A program made the position numbers and the translations under genes. Positions 24,438 to 32,119 of a stretch of DNA of 64,000 nt are shown here, one piece after another. The notes under the pieces are model-generated. The model saw only the letters and a list, made by a program, of their open reading frames with translations, did not search any database and was not told where the DNA came from. The stretch covers positions 744,001 through 808,000 of the forward strand of contig NZ_CP071090.1 of NCBI RefSeq assembly GCF_017301735.1. Direction: 5' to 3'. How positions within the stretch are numbered: position 1 is the stretch's first letter; each line of letters begins with the position of its first letter. The stretch is from Pyxidicoccus parkwaysis. Its GTDB lineage: Bacteria > Myxococcota > Myxococcia > Myxococcales > Myxococcaceae.

Positions 24438-24451
24438 CCGCCTGACTGCTT

Positions 24452-25258
24452 TCAGCGAGGAGGGCAGGGCGCCGCGCCGGTGCTCCGCGCGGTGATGCCC
24501 GGTGCGCCCCGGGCCAGCTCATCACAGACGAGCGCATGGAGCCGGAAGGCCATGCGCGCCTCCTGGATGACCTCCCGCATCTCGTCCGCGTCCAGCTCCA
24601 GCCCGTCGATGCGGGAGTGGAGGCGGACGCGGAAGGCCGCCAGCTCGGACGCCGTGAGCGCGTCGTAGAAGCGCGTGCCCCGCGCGTCGTCCAACTCGAA
24701 GGCCGCGGTGATGCACGGCACCCGCGCCGGGCCGGTGAAGAGGTCCAGCATGCACCGCGCATACGCATGCGCCACCAGCAGGTGCGGCGCCTCCTCCGCC
24801 ACCTCGCGAAGGCGCTGCGCATGCACCCGCGCCTCCAGGCACGCGAAGGACTCCGTGCGCGTCTCACCGCAGAAGTAGAGGAGGTCCGCCTCCAGCGCGG
24901 AGGCGCGGCGCAGCTCCGGCAGCAGCAACACCGGCGTTAGCGGCGAGTCCACCACGCGCGGCAGCACGCTCTCGAAGGCGGCGTACAGGTAGTGCAGCTG
25001 GCGCAGGTAGCTGACGTAGTGCTGGGCTCGGACGAACTGGCCGTACACGCCCCCGTCCCAGGTGTCCGCGAACAGCGTCTCCAGGAAGAGGGAGCGCTCC
25101 GCCTGCTGGCGCGTCTTCGCCGTGCCTTCCTCCAGCAGCACGGAGAACGGCGCGGACGCGGGCTCGCGCACGGGCGCGGAGGCCTCCACGCTGGACTGGC
25201 GCCGGACGCGCGCGGACACGTCCGTCCTCGGCACGCGCAGGGAGCCGGTGGCGCTCAC
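24452..25258 (-). CDS. Haem-oxygenase-fold protein
   Basis: 268 residues from GTG 25258, which overlaps the upstream stop by 4 bases (GTGA). After a disordered N-terminus of ~45 residues, SVLLEEGTAKTRQQAERSLF and YVSYLRQLHYLYAAFE match the first helices of bacterial biliverdin-forming haem oxygenase. However, in the helix-1 pattern T-x3-H-x2-AE the haem-ligand His is Arg here (TAKTRQQAE), judged by eye. The rest is helical (LLPELRRASALEADLLYF, LLVAHAYARCMLDLFTG). It may be a haem oxygenase with a different ligand, or a haem-oxygenase-like protein of other function. Second gene of an operon with a Cys-rich protein behind a Fur-like dyad. Confidence 0.75.
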   Translation of the reverse strand: MSATGSLRVPRTDVSARVRRQSSVEASAPVREPASAPFSVLLEEGTAKTRQQAERSLFLETLFADTWDGGVYGQFVRAQHYVSYLRQLHYLYAAFESVLPRVVDSPLTPVLLLPELRRASALEADLLYFCGETRTESFACLEARVHAQRLREVAEEAPHLLVAHAYARCMLDLFTGPARVPCITAAFELDDARGTRFYDALTASELAAFRVRLHSRIDGLELDADEMREVIQEARMAFRLHALVCDELARGAPGITARSTGAAPCPPR

Positions 25259-25494
25259 TGCTTCCACCCTCCGGACGAGAGCGCCGGCTCCGCCGTGGCC
25301 ATGGCAGCGCCTTCCTGCTCGCCCAGCTGCTGGAGCGCCTCGGCCAGCGTCATGCCGATGGCCCGCAGCACCTCCTCCTCCACGCGAATCGTCACCGGCC
25401 CCATCGCGAGGTGGATGTGCCCACAGGAACACCGCGTCACCTCCGCGCACGGGCCTCGCGCCAGCACCGTCTTGCCGCATCCCTGTTCGAGCAT
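25255..25494 (-). CDS. Small Cys-rich protein, partner of the haem-oxygenase-like protein
   Basis: 79 residues from ATG 25494, preceded by CAGGAG. The N-terminal half has five Cys and two His in a compact set (MLEQGCGK, GPCAEVTRCSCGHIHLAMGP), suggesting a zinc or iron-sulfur site. It continues as a short beta hairpin and a helix (EEVLRAIGMTLAEALQQLGE). I know no family for it. The 4-base overlap with the next gene argues that the two products are made in fixed ratio and act together. Confidence 0.75.
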   Translation of the reverse strand: MLEQGCGKTVLARGPCAEVTRCSCGHIHLAMGPVTIRVEEEVLRAIGMTLAEALQQLGEQEGAAMATAEPALSSGGWKQ

Positions 25495-25503
25495 CGTGTC
25501 TCC

Positions 25504-25531
25504 TGATTTTGATTTTGATTATCGAAATCAA
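25504..25531 (-). promoter_or_regulatory. Fur-like AT-rich operator upstream of the haem-oxygenase-like operon
   Basis: TTGATT-ATCGA-AATCAA (25515-25531) is a perfect 6-bp dyad with a 5-bp spacer, preceded by GATTTT (25505-25510) that adds further half-sites. It lies 10-37 bases before ATG 25494 in otherwise GC-rich DNA. Fur boxes have similar GAT(A/T)AT-type half-sites, and haem oxygenases are often iron-repressed. Assignment to Fur is inference. Confidence 0.5.
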
Positions 25532-25608
25532 CAAAATGATGCACCAAGTGAACGCCGAGGGCAAGTGCCCTCGTGTCACGAGTCGGGAAGTGGGCCCGCG
25601 AAAGGGGC

Positions 25609-26124
25609 CTACGGAGTGGGCTGCGGAGTCTCGCGCCCCATGGGCTGGTGCTGCTCGTCGCGCAGCCCCACGAGCACGCTGGTGCCGCTGTCCGCCACGC
25701 GCAATTCGCCGTAGCGCGCCCGCGCGTACCGGTCCGCGTGGCCTTCCTGGAAGAAGAAGGACTCCGCGCCCAGGCGCACGCGATGGTCTCGGACGCGATA
25801 GCGCAGCTTGAGCTCTCCGGGGGCCAGCGGAAGGTCCGGCGTGTCGAAGCGCACGAAGCGGCCCACGCCCTGCTCATCCAGGTGCAGCACCAGGTTGCCG
25901 TCGCTCGGGCTCGCCCCCAGCTCCAGCTTGCCCTGGCTCTCGCGGCTGACGGCGTAGTCCAGCACCATGTAGTCGCCCTGCATCAGCGAGCGCGGGTCTC
26001 TAGGCGCCAACTCCAGCAGCACCGTCTGTCCCCGGGCCAGCACGTATTCCTTCTGCACGACGAGCCCCGCGGGCGCGCCGAGGGCGAGCACCAGCCCGCC
26101 AAAGATGACCGCCGCGCGCATCAC
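25609..26124 (-). CDS. GDYXXLXY-motif protein
   Basis: 171 residues with an N-terminal signal anchor (AAVIFGGLVLALGAPAGLVV) and the naming motif as MQGDYMVLDYAVSRE near residue 62. The rest is a beta-rich extracytoplasmic domain (LKLRYRVRDHRVRLGAESFF). Third gene of the DUF2157/DUF4401/GDYXXLXY cassette, overlapping DUF4401 by 4 bases. The cassette is widespread but has no known function. Confidence 0.85.
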   Translation of the reverse strand: MMRAAVIFGGLVLALGAPAGLVVQKEYVLARGQTVLLELAPRDPRSLMQGDYMVLDYAVSRESQGKLELGASPSDGNLVLHLDEQGVGRFVRFDTPDLPLAPGELKLRYRVRDHRVRLGAESFFFQEGHADRYARARYGELRVADSGTSVLVGLRDEQHQPMGRETPQPTP

Positions 26125-27218
26125 CGCACCTCCGCAGGCGCGTCGGGGAAGCGCCGCAACAAGAAGGCCCGCAGGCCCAGGAACACCAACCCGCTGCCCG
26201 TCAGCGCGAGCGCCTTGGCCAGCAGCGTGAGCCCCAGGTCGTAGTAGTACCAGCCACCCGCCGCGAGCAGGAACGCCGCCGCCAGCCCGAGCAGCACCGT
26301 CGAGCGCCGGTGGAAGCCGAGCACCATCATCCCCACGGCGGTGATGATGGCCGGCGTGTGCAGCGTCATCAACGCCAGCACGGCCAGCGCGACGAATACC
26401 GCCACGCCCGCCACTCCCGACGCCTCCAGCCCCAGCTCCTTCATCACCCGCGACGCGGTGTACAGCGTCAGCGCCGTCAGCCCCAGCGTGAGCAATGCAT
26501 CCGGGACAGGCACGCCGTGCATGCGCAGCTCGCCAAGCATCGCGCCAGCGAAGTTGAGCGTGAGCAGCGCGCCCATGAGGCCGCAGGCCAGCGCGAAGGC
26601 GCAGGGGCCCACCAGCTCTCCCCAGCGTCCGCGCCGCAGCCGGGCCTGCTCCAGCAGGAGCCAGTGCACGAGCACCGCGCAGCCGAGCAGCCCGAGCTGC
26701 ATGCCCAGCTCACCCAGCGCCTTCCACAGCAGGAACTCCGCCGCCGCCGCCATGCCCAGGGCCATGAGGAAGCGGAGGATGGCATCCGGGAAGAGGACGA
26801 GCAGCGCCGCGCCCAGCACGAGCTGGAGGACGGCCGGCGTCACCTCGCTCTCCGTCACCATGGCGGCGCCGGTCTCCACCATGGCCACGCCGGCGAGGCA
26901 CAGCGCCAGCGCGAGCTGCTCCATGAAGGCGCCTCGCGTGGCCCGCCGCAGCAGCGTGGCGCCGCCACCGATGATGAGCCCGAGGAGGGCCAGCATCACC
27001 TCCTCCTTCCAGAGGCCGACGCAGCCGAAGAAGCTGAGCAGGAACGAGGCGGCCACCCACGCGCCGAAGCCGGCGAGCGCCTTCACGAACCACGGCGTCG
27101 TCACGTCGTTGCGCTGATGCACCTCCAGCGCGGTGCGGGCCCGGGCCTCGGAGTCGGCAGGCACATGGCCTTCCGCCTGGAGGCCCTTCAACACGTCTTG
27201 AATCGAGGGGCGCGCCAT
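26121..27218 (-). CDS. DUF4401 integral membrane protein
   Basis: 365 residues. A short cytoplasmic N-terminus (IQDVLKGLQAEGHVPADSEA) is followed by about ten hydrophobic segments, for instance ALAGFGAWVAASFLLSFFGC and GVAVFVALAVLALMTL. This is a DUF4401 protein by size, layout and neighbours. Inner membrane. It lies between DUF2157 (one base gap) and GDYXXLXY (4-base overlap), so the three are surely co-translated. No transport motif is visible. Confidence 0.82.
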   Translation of the reverse strand: MARPSIQDVLKGLQAEGHVPADSEARARTALEVHQRNDVTTPWFVKALAGFGAWVAASFLLSFFGCVGLWKEEVMLALLGLIIGGGATLLRRATRGAFMEQLALALCLAGVAMVETGAAMVTESEVTPAVLQLVLGAALLVLFPDAILRFLMALGMAAAAEFLLWKALGELGMQLGLLGCAVLVHWLLLEQARLRRGRWGELVGPCAFALACGLMGALLTLNFAGAMLGELRMHGVPVPDALLTLGLTALTLYTASRVMKELGLEASGVAGVAVFVALAVLALMTLHTPAIITAVGMMVLGFHRRSTVLLGLAAAFLLAAGGWYYYDLGLTLLAKALALTGSGLVFLGLRAFLLRRFPDAPAEVR

Positions 27219-27219
27219 C

Positions 27220-28230
27220 TCAGGCCTCCTCCTGGGCGCCCGTCGCGCGGGCCTCGTTGCGCAGCCACCACACTGCGAGCCCCACCTCGCCGATGATGAC
27301 GAATGGCATGATGAAGAGGCTCAGTTCCCCCGCGTTGGCGTCGTCGAAGAGCAGGCGGCCCACCCACGTGGTGGCGAGCGTCATCGCTGACAGCACGCCC
27401 ACGGTGAGCAGGAACAGCTCACCGTGCAGGTGGCGGTGCAGCGCGTAGTCCGCCCCCAGCGAGGCCAGCACGAGCAGCATCGCCACGCCGGCCCCGGGGC
27501 CCACCTCGGACGGCGCGATGATGAACGCCACCGCCGCCGCCAGCAGCGGGGCCACCGTCATCACCGCCAGCGTGCGGGGCACCCACCGCCGCTGGAGCCA
27601 CGACACGCCCGCGTTCGCGAAGTGCTCGTACGTGGCCCATCCGAAGCCGTTGAGCAGGCCCAGTCCCACCGCGAGCCACGCCGCCGTGTCGTCGTCGCCG
27701 CCGAGCACCTGCCCCCAGAAGAGGACGACGCCCGTGTTCAGCAGCAGCAGCAGGAACAGCCACAGCGGCGCGAAGCGGGCCAGGGCCACCCACGGGAGGA
27801 TGAGCACCGCCCAGCCGACGAACAGCTCATACGGGTCCGCGCCCGTCTGGTACGCCTGCCCGTACACCGCGAGCAGCGCACCCACGAGCACCGCCGAGGC
27901 CAGCAGCGAGAGCTGACTGGCGAGCCCCTCACCGAGCCGCCAGGCGGCCACCGAGGTGCCGACCACCGCCGCGGCGATGAGGCCCAGCTTCCCGAAGCGG
28001 TGCAGGGCCGCCCAGTTGTACGCGAAGAAGTAGATGACGCCCGAGAGCACCAGCAGCGTGCCCAGGCCCATCAGCGTGGTGGACAGGAAGCGCCGCCACT
28101 CGGCGCGGGGCGGCGTGGCCACGGACAGGTGGAGCGCGCGCTCCAGCGCGGCGGGCGGAAGCACTCCGGCATCCGCGAGCGCTCGCAGGCGCTCAGGTGT
28201 GGCATTCAGGTCGAGCAAATCTTTCGGCAC
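27220..28230 (-). CDS. DUF2157 integral membrane protein
   Basis: 336 residues from GTG 28230; ATG 28308 would add 26 residues without homology-like content, and neither start has a clear ribosome site. The N-terminal cytoplasmic domain is the DUF2157 type (ATPERLRALADAGVLPPAAL), followed by about ten membrane helices beginning with LMGLGTLLVLSGVIYFFAYN. First gene of the three-gene cassette. Function unknown; it shares its overall plan with DUF4401, suggesting the two form a heteromeric membrane assembly. Confidence 0.8.
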   Translation of the reverse strand: MPKDLLDLNATPERLRALADAGVLPPAALERALHLSVATPPRAEWRRFLSTTLMGLGTLLVLSGVIYFFAYNWAALHRFGKLGLIAAAVVGTSVAAWRLGEGLASQLSLLASAVLVGALLAVYGQAYQTGADPYELFVGWAVLILPWVALARFAPLWLFLLLLLNTGVVLFWGQVLGGDDDTAAWLAVGLGLLNGFGWATYEHFANAGVSWLQRRWVPRTLAVMTVAPLLAAAVAFIIAPSEVGPGAGVAMLLVLASLGADYALHRHLHGELFLLTVGVLSAMTLATTWVGRLLFDDANAGELSLFIMPFVIIGEVGLAVWWLRNEARATGAQEEA

Positions 28231-28406
28231 GCTGGACAGTGTAGCTGTTGCACGGGCCGTACGGTCCAGGCCCAGGTCCGGGGCCACCCACGCCGTGCTC
28301 GCCCGCATGCCATGGGCCAGAATCTTGGCGGCCTGCCCGAGCGCCCGGGTAACGTGGCCGCGCCCGGCGCGGATGTCGCGCCGCGACCCAAGGGGGAGCT
28401 CACCAG

Positions 28407-29105
28407 ATGGCGACCATGAAGTGTCCGAAGTGCGGCCGTGTGCTCGACGTGACGGGGCTCGCGCCGGGCTCCGGAATCACCTGCGCGTGCGGCAACGTGA
28501 CGATCGTCTCCAGAGGCTCGAGCCGGAAGACGCTCTACATCATCCTCGGCGCGGTCGCGGTGTTCATGGTCTGCCCGTGCGTGGGGGGCATCATGTCCGC
28601 CATCGCCATTCCCAACTTCATCAAGTTCAAGGCGCGCTCGAAGCAGGCCGAGTGCAAGATGAACCTGAAGGCCTGGTACACGGCGCAGAAGGCGCACTTC
28701 AACTCCGCCAGCGCCTATGACCCGGACCTGTCGGTGGTGGGCTTCGCGCCCGAGCGGGCAAACCGCTACGCGTACTTCGCGGGTGAAGGGCCCATGGAGT
28801 CCCGTGCGCAGGCGGCGGCGGAGCCGGTGGCGAATGCGGTGGCCGTGGACGTGGACACCTTCAAATACCCCACGCTGCGCTCCCTCTCCGCCGCGGACCT
28901 GCCTCGGGACGTGGTGGACCGGCTGGGCCTGTCGGGGCAGTGCCCCAAGTGCAACATCACTCTGGCGTGCGCGGGCAACGTCGACAGCGACGACACGCTG
29001 GACGTGTGGGTCATCTCCACCGGGGACCTCGACCTGCAGGACGAGGACGGGAAGCCCGTGCGGGCCGGCGTCCCGGCGAACATCGTGAACGACATCAGGA
29101 ACTGA
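28407..29105 (+). CDS. Zinc-ribbon membrane protein with type IV pilin-like segment
   Basis: 232 residues. N-terminus: a two-CxxC-like ribbon (MKCPKCGRVLD, ITCACGNVT). Then one membrane helix (LYIILGAVAVFMVCPCVGGI) leads straight into AIAIPNFIKFKARSKQAECK, followed by NLKAWYTAQKAHFN. From memory this is almost the same as the helix of M. xanthus PilA (IAIPNFIKFQARSKQSE, then NLKALYTAQKSFF). The prepilin-peptidase site (G, then FTLIE) is absent, replaced by the ribbon and Cys residues. The C-terminal part has two Cys pairs (GQCPKCNITLACAGN). So it is probably a membrane-tethered pilin-fold protein that is not a fibre subunit. Single gene. Confidence 0.8.
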   Translation: MATMKCPKCGRVLDVTGLAPGSGITCACGNVTIVSRGSSRKTLYIILGAVAVFMVCPCVGGIMSAIAIPNFIKFKARSKQAECKMNLKAWYTAQKAHFNSASAYDPDLSVVGFAPERANRYAYFAGEGPMESRAQAAAEPVANAVAVDVDTFKYPTLRSLSAADLPRDVVDRLGLSGQCPKCNITLACAGNVDSDDTLDVWVISTGDLDLQDEDGKPVRAGVPANIVNDIRN

Positions 29106-29130
29106 CGCCGGGCCTTCCGGGTCGTGGCGG

Positions 29131-29159
29131 CGCGCCCGGGCCCATGTGGCCAGGGCGCG
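29131..29159. terminator. Terminator hairpin between convergent genes
   Basis: CGCGCCC, one mismatch, GGCC, loop CATGT, GGCC, one mismatch, GGGCGCG. It lies 26 bases after the stop of the pilin-like gene and just beyond the stop of the convergent phospholipase-family gene, so it can serve both. Confidence 0.65.
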
Positions 29160-29182
29160 ATGTCCGCTGGCGTGGGCCCGCC

Positions 29183-30712
29183 TCAGCGATGCACCGCCGC
29201 GAGGAGCCGCTGGGCTTCCGCGGTGTCTCCACGTTGCGTGGCCTCGAGCGCCGCGTGCACGTGCTGGCCCTGGCGGTTGGCGAGCCAGGCCGCCGCGTCT
29301 CCGCGCGTCTTGATTTGCTGCCTCAATCGGGCGACCTCCGCATGCCCGATGTACGCGCCTCTACGGCGGGACTCGGCGCCCACGAGGAGGCTCATCTGCA
29401 GGTCATTGATGGGCGCCTGGGTCATGCTGACACGGCGCACCTGCCTGGGTGGGCTGATGCTGGGCCAGGACTGCGGCGTCGTCTCCGTCAGCACTCCGGC
29501 CAGGGTGGGCGCGGCGGTGATGCGCGGGCTGGGCAGCGTGGCGGTAAACGTGCTCGGGTCGATTCCCAACCAGTCGCGCAGCGTGGCCAGGATGGTGGTG
29601 TGGTCATACGGCACGCTCCCCGGTGCGCGGAACACCGTGCCGGGCGTGACGTACGAGGAGATGACCAGGGCGGGCACCCGCACGCCGAAGCGGTTGAAGG
29701 TGAAGTCCTCCGTCCGGGACACGCTGCCGGGAATGGGGGCCACGGAGCCGGTGGGCGGAGGCACGTGGTCATAGCAGCCGCCATGCTCGTCGAAGGTGAC
29801 GATGAAGAGGATGTCGTCGCGATACGCGCAGCCCTGGAGCGCGGCGTAGACCTTCTGGAGGAACTCCTCGGCGGGGCCAATGTCGTCCGGCGGGTGGTAG
29901 CTCTCGTCCGCGCCGACGTAGCCGAAGTTGGGCTCCAAGAACGTGTACGTCGGCAGCTTCTGCGACGCGTCCGCGTCGGCGGAGGCCTGGCAGGCCGTGT
30001 AGAAGTCCTCCATCCCGAGGAAGTGGGTGGAGTCGAGCCAGAGCTTCGGGAACATCACGCGGACGAGCGAGGGCAGGAAGGTGTCGTTGTAGACGGCCCA
30101 GGAGATGCCCTGGTTTTCGAGCAGGTTGAAGATGGTCTCGATGTCGTAGGGCTCGTAGTCGTCGTTGTTGATGTGCCCGTCCGATGAGCCCGTGTGCACG
30201 AAGCCCCGGTTGGGCCACGTCTGGCACGGCGCGGACGCGAACCACGCATCACTGACGGCGAAGCTCCGCGCGAGGGCGCTGATGATGGGCACCTGGTCCG
30301 TGCTGTACTGCTGCATCACCTGCCCCGCGGTGGCACCGGCAATCGACTCGTAGTTGGCGAGGAAGCCGGACATGTCCGCGGTGCCGGAGGCGTTGATGAT
30401 CTGCGCCGTCATCTGGTCGAAGCTCTCGCCCGGGTCCGGGTTGGGGACGGCCGTTGGCGGCACATCCGGCTGCCAGGCCGACGTTCCGTTCTGCGCGTAG
30501 AGGGTTCCCAGGTCGCTCGTGGTGTTGCTGTATGTGTTCGCGACGAGCCCGGCATACGTCGTGGGGCTCTGGGCGGGGATGTTGTTGGGCGGCTGGTTGC
30601 CGCTGCCCGAGTAGAGCCATCCCAGCAGGTTGTCGAACGAGCGGTTCTCCATCATCAAAACGACGACGTGCTGGATGTTCGGCAGGGGATTGGTCGCGGT
30701 GTTCGGTGCCAT
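29183..30712 (-). CDS. Phospholipase C-family phosphoesterase
   Basis: 509 residues. The N-terminus has the signature HVVVLMMENRSFDNLLGWL of the acid phosphatase/phospholipase C superfamily (PF04185), where Glu/Asn bind the metal. SDAWFASAPCQTWPNRGFVH, TGSSDGHINNDDYE and DILFIVTFDEHGGCYDH give the other metal ligands, and RFGVRVPALVISSYV the C-terminal part. No classical Sec or Tat signal is seen at the start (MAPNTATNPLPNIQ), unlike secreted Pseudomonas enzymes. The last ~60 residues (helical, Arg/Gln-rich) are extra. The small gene upstream ends 3 bases before the start and is co-transcribed. Confidence 0.88.
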   Translation of the reverse strand: MAPNTATNPLPNIQHVVVLMMENRSFDNLLGWLYSGSGNQPPNNIPAQSPTTYAGLVANTYSNTTSDLGTLYAQNGTSAWQPDVPPTAVPNPDPGESFDQMTAQIINASGTADMSGFLANYESIAGATAGQVMQQYSTDQVPIISALARSFAVSDAWFASAPCQTWPNRGFVHTGSSDGHINNDDYEPYDIETIFNLLENQGISWAVYNDTFLPSLVRVMFPKLWLDSTHFLGMEDFYTACQASADADASQKLPTYTFLEPNFGYVGADESYHPPDDIGPAEEFLQKVYAALQGCAYRDDILFIVTFDEHGGCYDHVPPPTGSVAPIPGSVSRTEDFTFNRFGVRVPALVISSYVTPGTVFRAPGSVPYDHTTILATLRDWLGIDPSTFTATLPSPRITAAPTLAGVLTETTPQSWPSISPPRQVRRVSMTQAPINDLQMSLLVGAESRRRGAYIGHAEVARLRQQIKTRGDAAAWLANRQGQHVHAALEATQRGDTAEAQRLLAAVHR

Positions 30713-30715
30713 GGG

Positions 30716-31135
30716 TCAGACCTCCTTCAACGTGTAGATGACATCGTCGTAGATGCCGCCGGAAACGAACTGCCCTTCAACCAGGTACTTCGTGCCTTGC
30801 GTGCCGGTGAACCGCAGCGACGTGTTCCCGGACTGCCAGCCGGTGCTCTGGGGGCCGGCGGCAATCTGGATGAGCAGGTCGCTCGACAGGTCCGTCCCCG
30901 TGAGGGATTCCTGCAGCGAGACGGAGACTCCCTGCACGGTGAGCGAAGTGGTGAACACCCACGTCTTGTGGTCGGTGATGCCCTCGTCGCGGTCCATCCA
31001 CAGCAGCTTCGTGGTGGTCCCGCCGGGCGCGGTACTCGCGTTCTCGCCCCAGTACAGGGGACTGAGGTACGGCACGACGCCACTGGGGGCTGAGAGCGTC
31101 GCGAGCAGGTTGTTCAATGAGACGCTGGAGGGCAT
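30716..31135 (-). CDS. Unrecognised small beta-rich protein next to the phospholipase gene
   Basis: 139 residues from ATG 31135 with AGGAG upstream. Sequence alternates polar and hydrophobic residues (KTWVFTTSLTVQGVSVSLQE, TSLRFTGTQGTKYLVEGQFV), consistent with a beta sandwich. No signal peptide, no Cys. Stop lies 3 bases before the phospholipase-family start, so the two form an operon; it may be a partner or a lectin-like targeting subunit. No family recognised. Confidence 0.7.
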   Translation of the reverse strand: MPSSVSLNNLLATLSAPSGVVPYLSPLYWGENASTAPGGTTTKLLWMDRDEGITDHKTWVFTTSLTVQGVSVSLQESLTGTDLSSDLLIQIAAGPQSTGWQSGNTSLRFTGTQGTKYLVEGQFVSGGIYDDVIYTLKEV

Positions 31136-31276
31136 GGGGGCTCCTGGTTCGGAGGGAGGGGTGGTGAGGAGCCGCTGAGCAACGTGCGTGCCGGTGCGCG
31201 CCGGAAGCGCATCCTCGCTGAATCACTGGGACCTCGGGCGCGCGGGGCTTCTCGCTGCGTTTCTCCAGGACGCCCG

Positions 31277-31305
31277 ACATGTCGGCGTCCGCCGCCGACA
31301 TGTCC
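31277..31305. promoter_or_regulatory. Perfect 12-bp inverted repeat upstream of the S51 peptidase gene
   Basis: GACATGTCGGCG, spacer TCCGC, CGCCGACATGTC. Each arm itself starts or ends with the palindrome GACATGTC, and the two palindromes are 21 bp apart, on one DNA face. It lies 50 bases before ATG 31355 in a 219-base divergent gap. Operator or leader hairpin. Confidence 0.5.
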
Positions 31306-31354
31306 CTCGACGTGCTTCCCGGAGACACGGGGATGGGCTCTCATCGGCCCACGC

Positions 31355-32035
31355 ATGATGGCCACACCCAAGCCGCTCTTCCTGCTCGCGGACAGCTCGC
31401 TCCTGTTCTGGCGTGATGGGGACAGGCCGTTCCTGGCCCGTCTCCACACGCTGCTCGGGGACGTGCCGTTGCGGGCCGCATACCTCGGCGCGTCCAATGG
31501 CGACGTGCCCGACTTCTACGAGCTCTTCACCGGGGCCATGGAAGGGGTGGGCATCTCTCGCTGCCGGATGATTCCCTCACGGCCTTCCGATGAGGACCGC
31601 GCGTGGCTCGCGAGCGCGCACGTCATCCTGCTGGCGGGAGGCGACCCGTTCCTCGGCTGGGAGACGTTCCAGAAGAACGGTGTGGAACCGCTGCTCCGCG
31701 AGCGCTACCGCGAGGGTGCCGTGCTCATGGGCATCTCCGCGGGCGCGATGCAGCTCGGCACGCGGGCGTGGCCGGAGCATCCTCCGCCCGGTGAGCTGTC
31801 GCTGTTCCCGGTCCTCGGCCTCTCGCCCTTCCTCGTCGGCGTGCACGAGGCGCCGGAGTGGCGGGAACTGAAGCGCGCCATGCAGGCGGCGGAGCCGGGG
31901 GCTCGGGGAATCGGCATTCCGTTGGGCGGCGGTGCGCTCGTCCATCCGGATGGGACGCTGGAGCCCGTGCGCCATCCGGTGGCGTTGTTCCATAGGGAAG
32001 GCAACGCGCTCCGTCAGTCGCTGGTGACGAGGTAG
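31355..32035 (+). CDS. Peptidase S51-family (cyanophycinase/dipeptidase E-like) protein
   Basis: 226 residues, cytoplasmic. The nucleophile elbow is LMGISAGAMQLG and the fold is the class I glutamine-amidotransferase-like type (PLRAAYLGASNGDVPDFYE, AHVILLAGGDPFLGWE). GVHEAPEW could supply the His. Family members are Asp/cyanophycin-specific peptidases. Two adjacent ATGs (31355, 31358) are candidate starts; upstream frame is shadow. Its last codons (RQSLVTR) are encoded by a 27-bp sequence repeated 81 bases further on, in the 3' end of the convergent gene. Confidence 0.83.
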   Translation: MMATPKPLFLLADSSLLFWRDGDRPFLARLHTLLGDVPLRAAYLGASNGDVPDFYELFTGAMEGVGISRCRMIPSRPSDEDRAWLASAHVILLAGGDPFLGWETFQKNGVEPLLRERYREGAVLMGISAGAMQLGTRAWPEHPPPGELSLFPVLGLSPFLVGVHEAPEWRELKRAMQAAEPGARGIGIPLGGGALVHPDGTLEPVRHPVALFHREGNALRQSLVTR

Positions 32036-32119
32036 GGCGCATTCCCCGTCAGCCGTTCGTGGTGAGGAATGCCTCGGGACAAGGACGTGCTGCGTCAGTC
32101 GCTGGTGACGAGGTAGGGC
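32012..32119. repeat. 27-bp direct repeat joining two convergent gene ends
   Basis: CGTCAGTCGCTGGTGACGAG plus GTAGGGC occurs at 32012-32038 and at 32093-32119, identical over 27 bases. The first copy encodes the S51 C-terminus (RQSLVTR, stop) on the plus strand; the second encodes the ureidoglycolate lyase C-terminus (YLVTSD, stop) on the minus strand. Confidence 0.9.

Noticed and set aside
31277-31305. LexA (SOS) box
   Set aside because: The GACATGTC core lacks the GAAC-N4-GTTC or CTG-N10-CAG pattern and no repair gene is adjacent.
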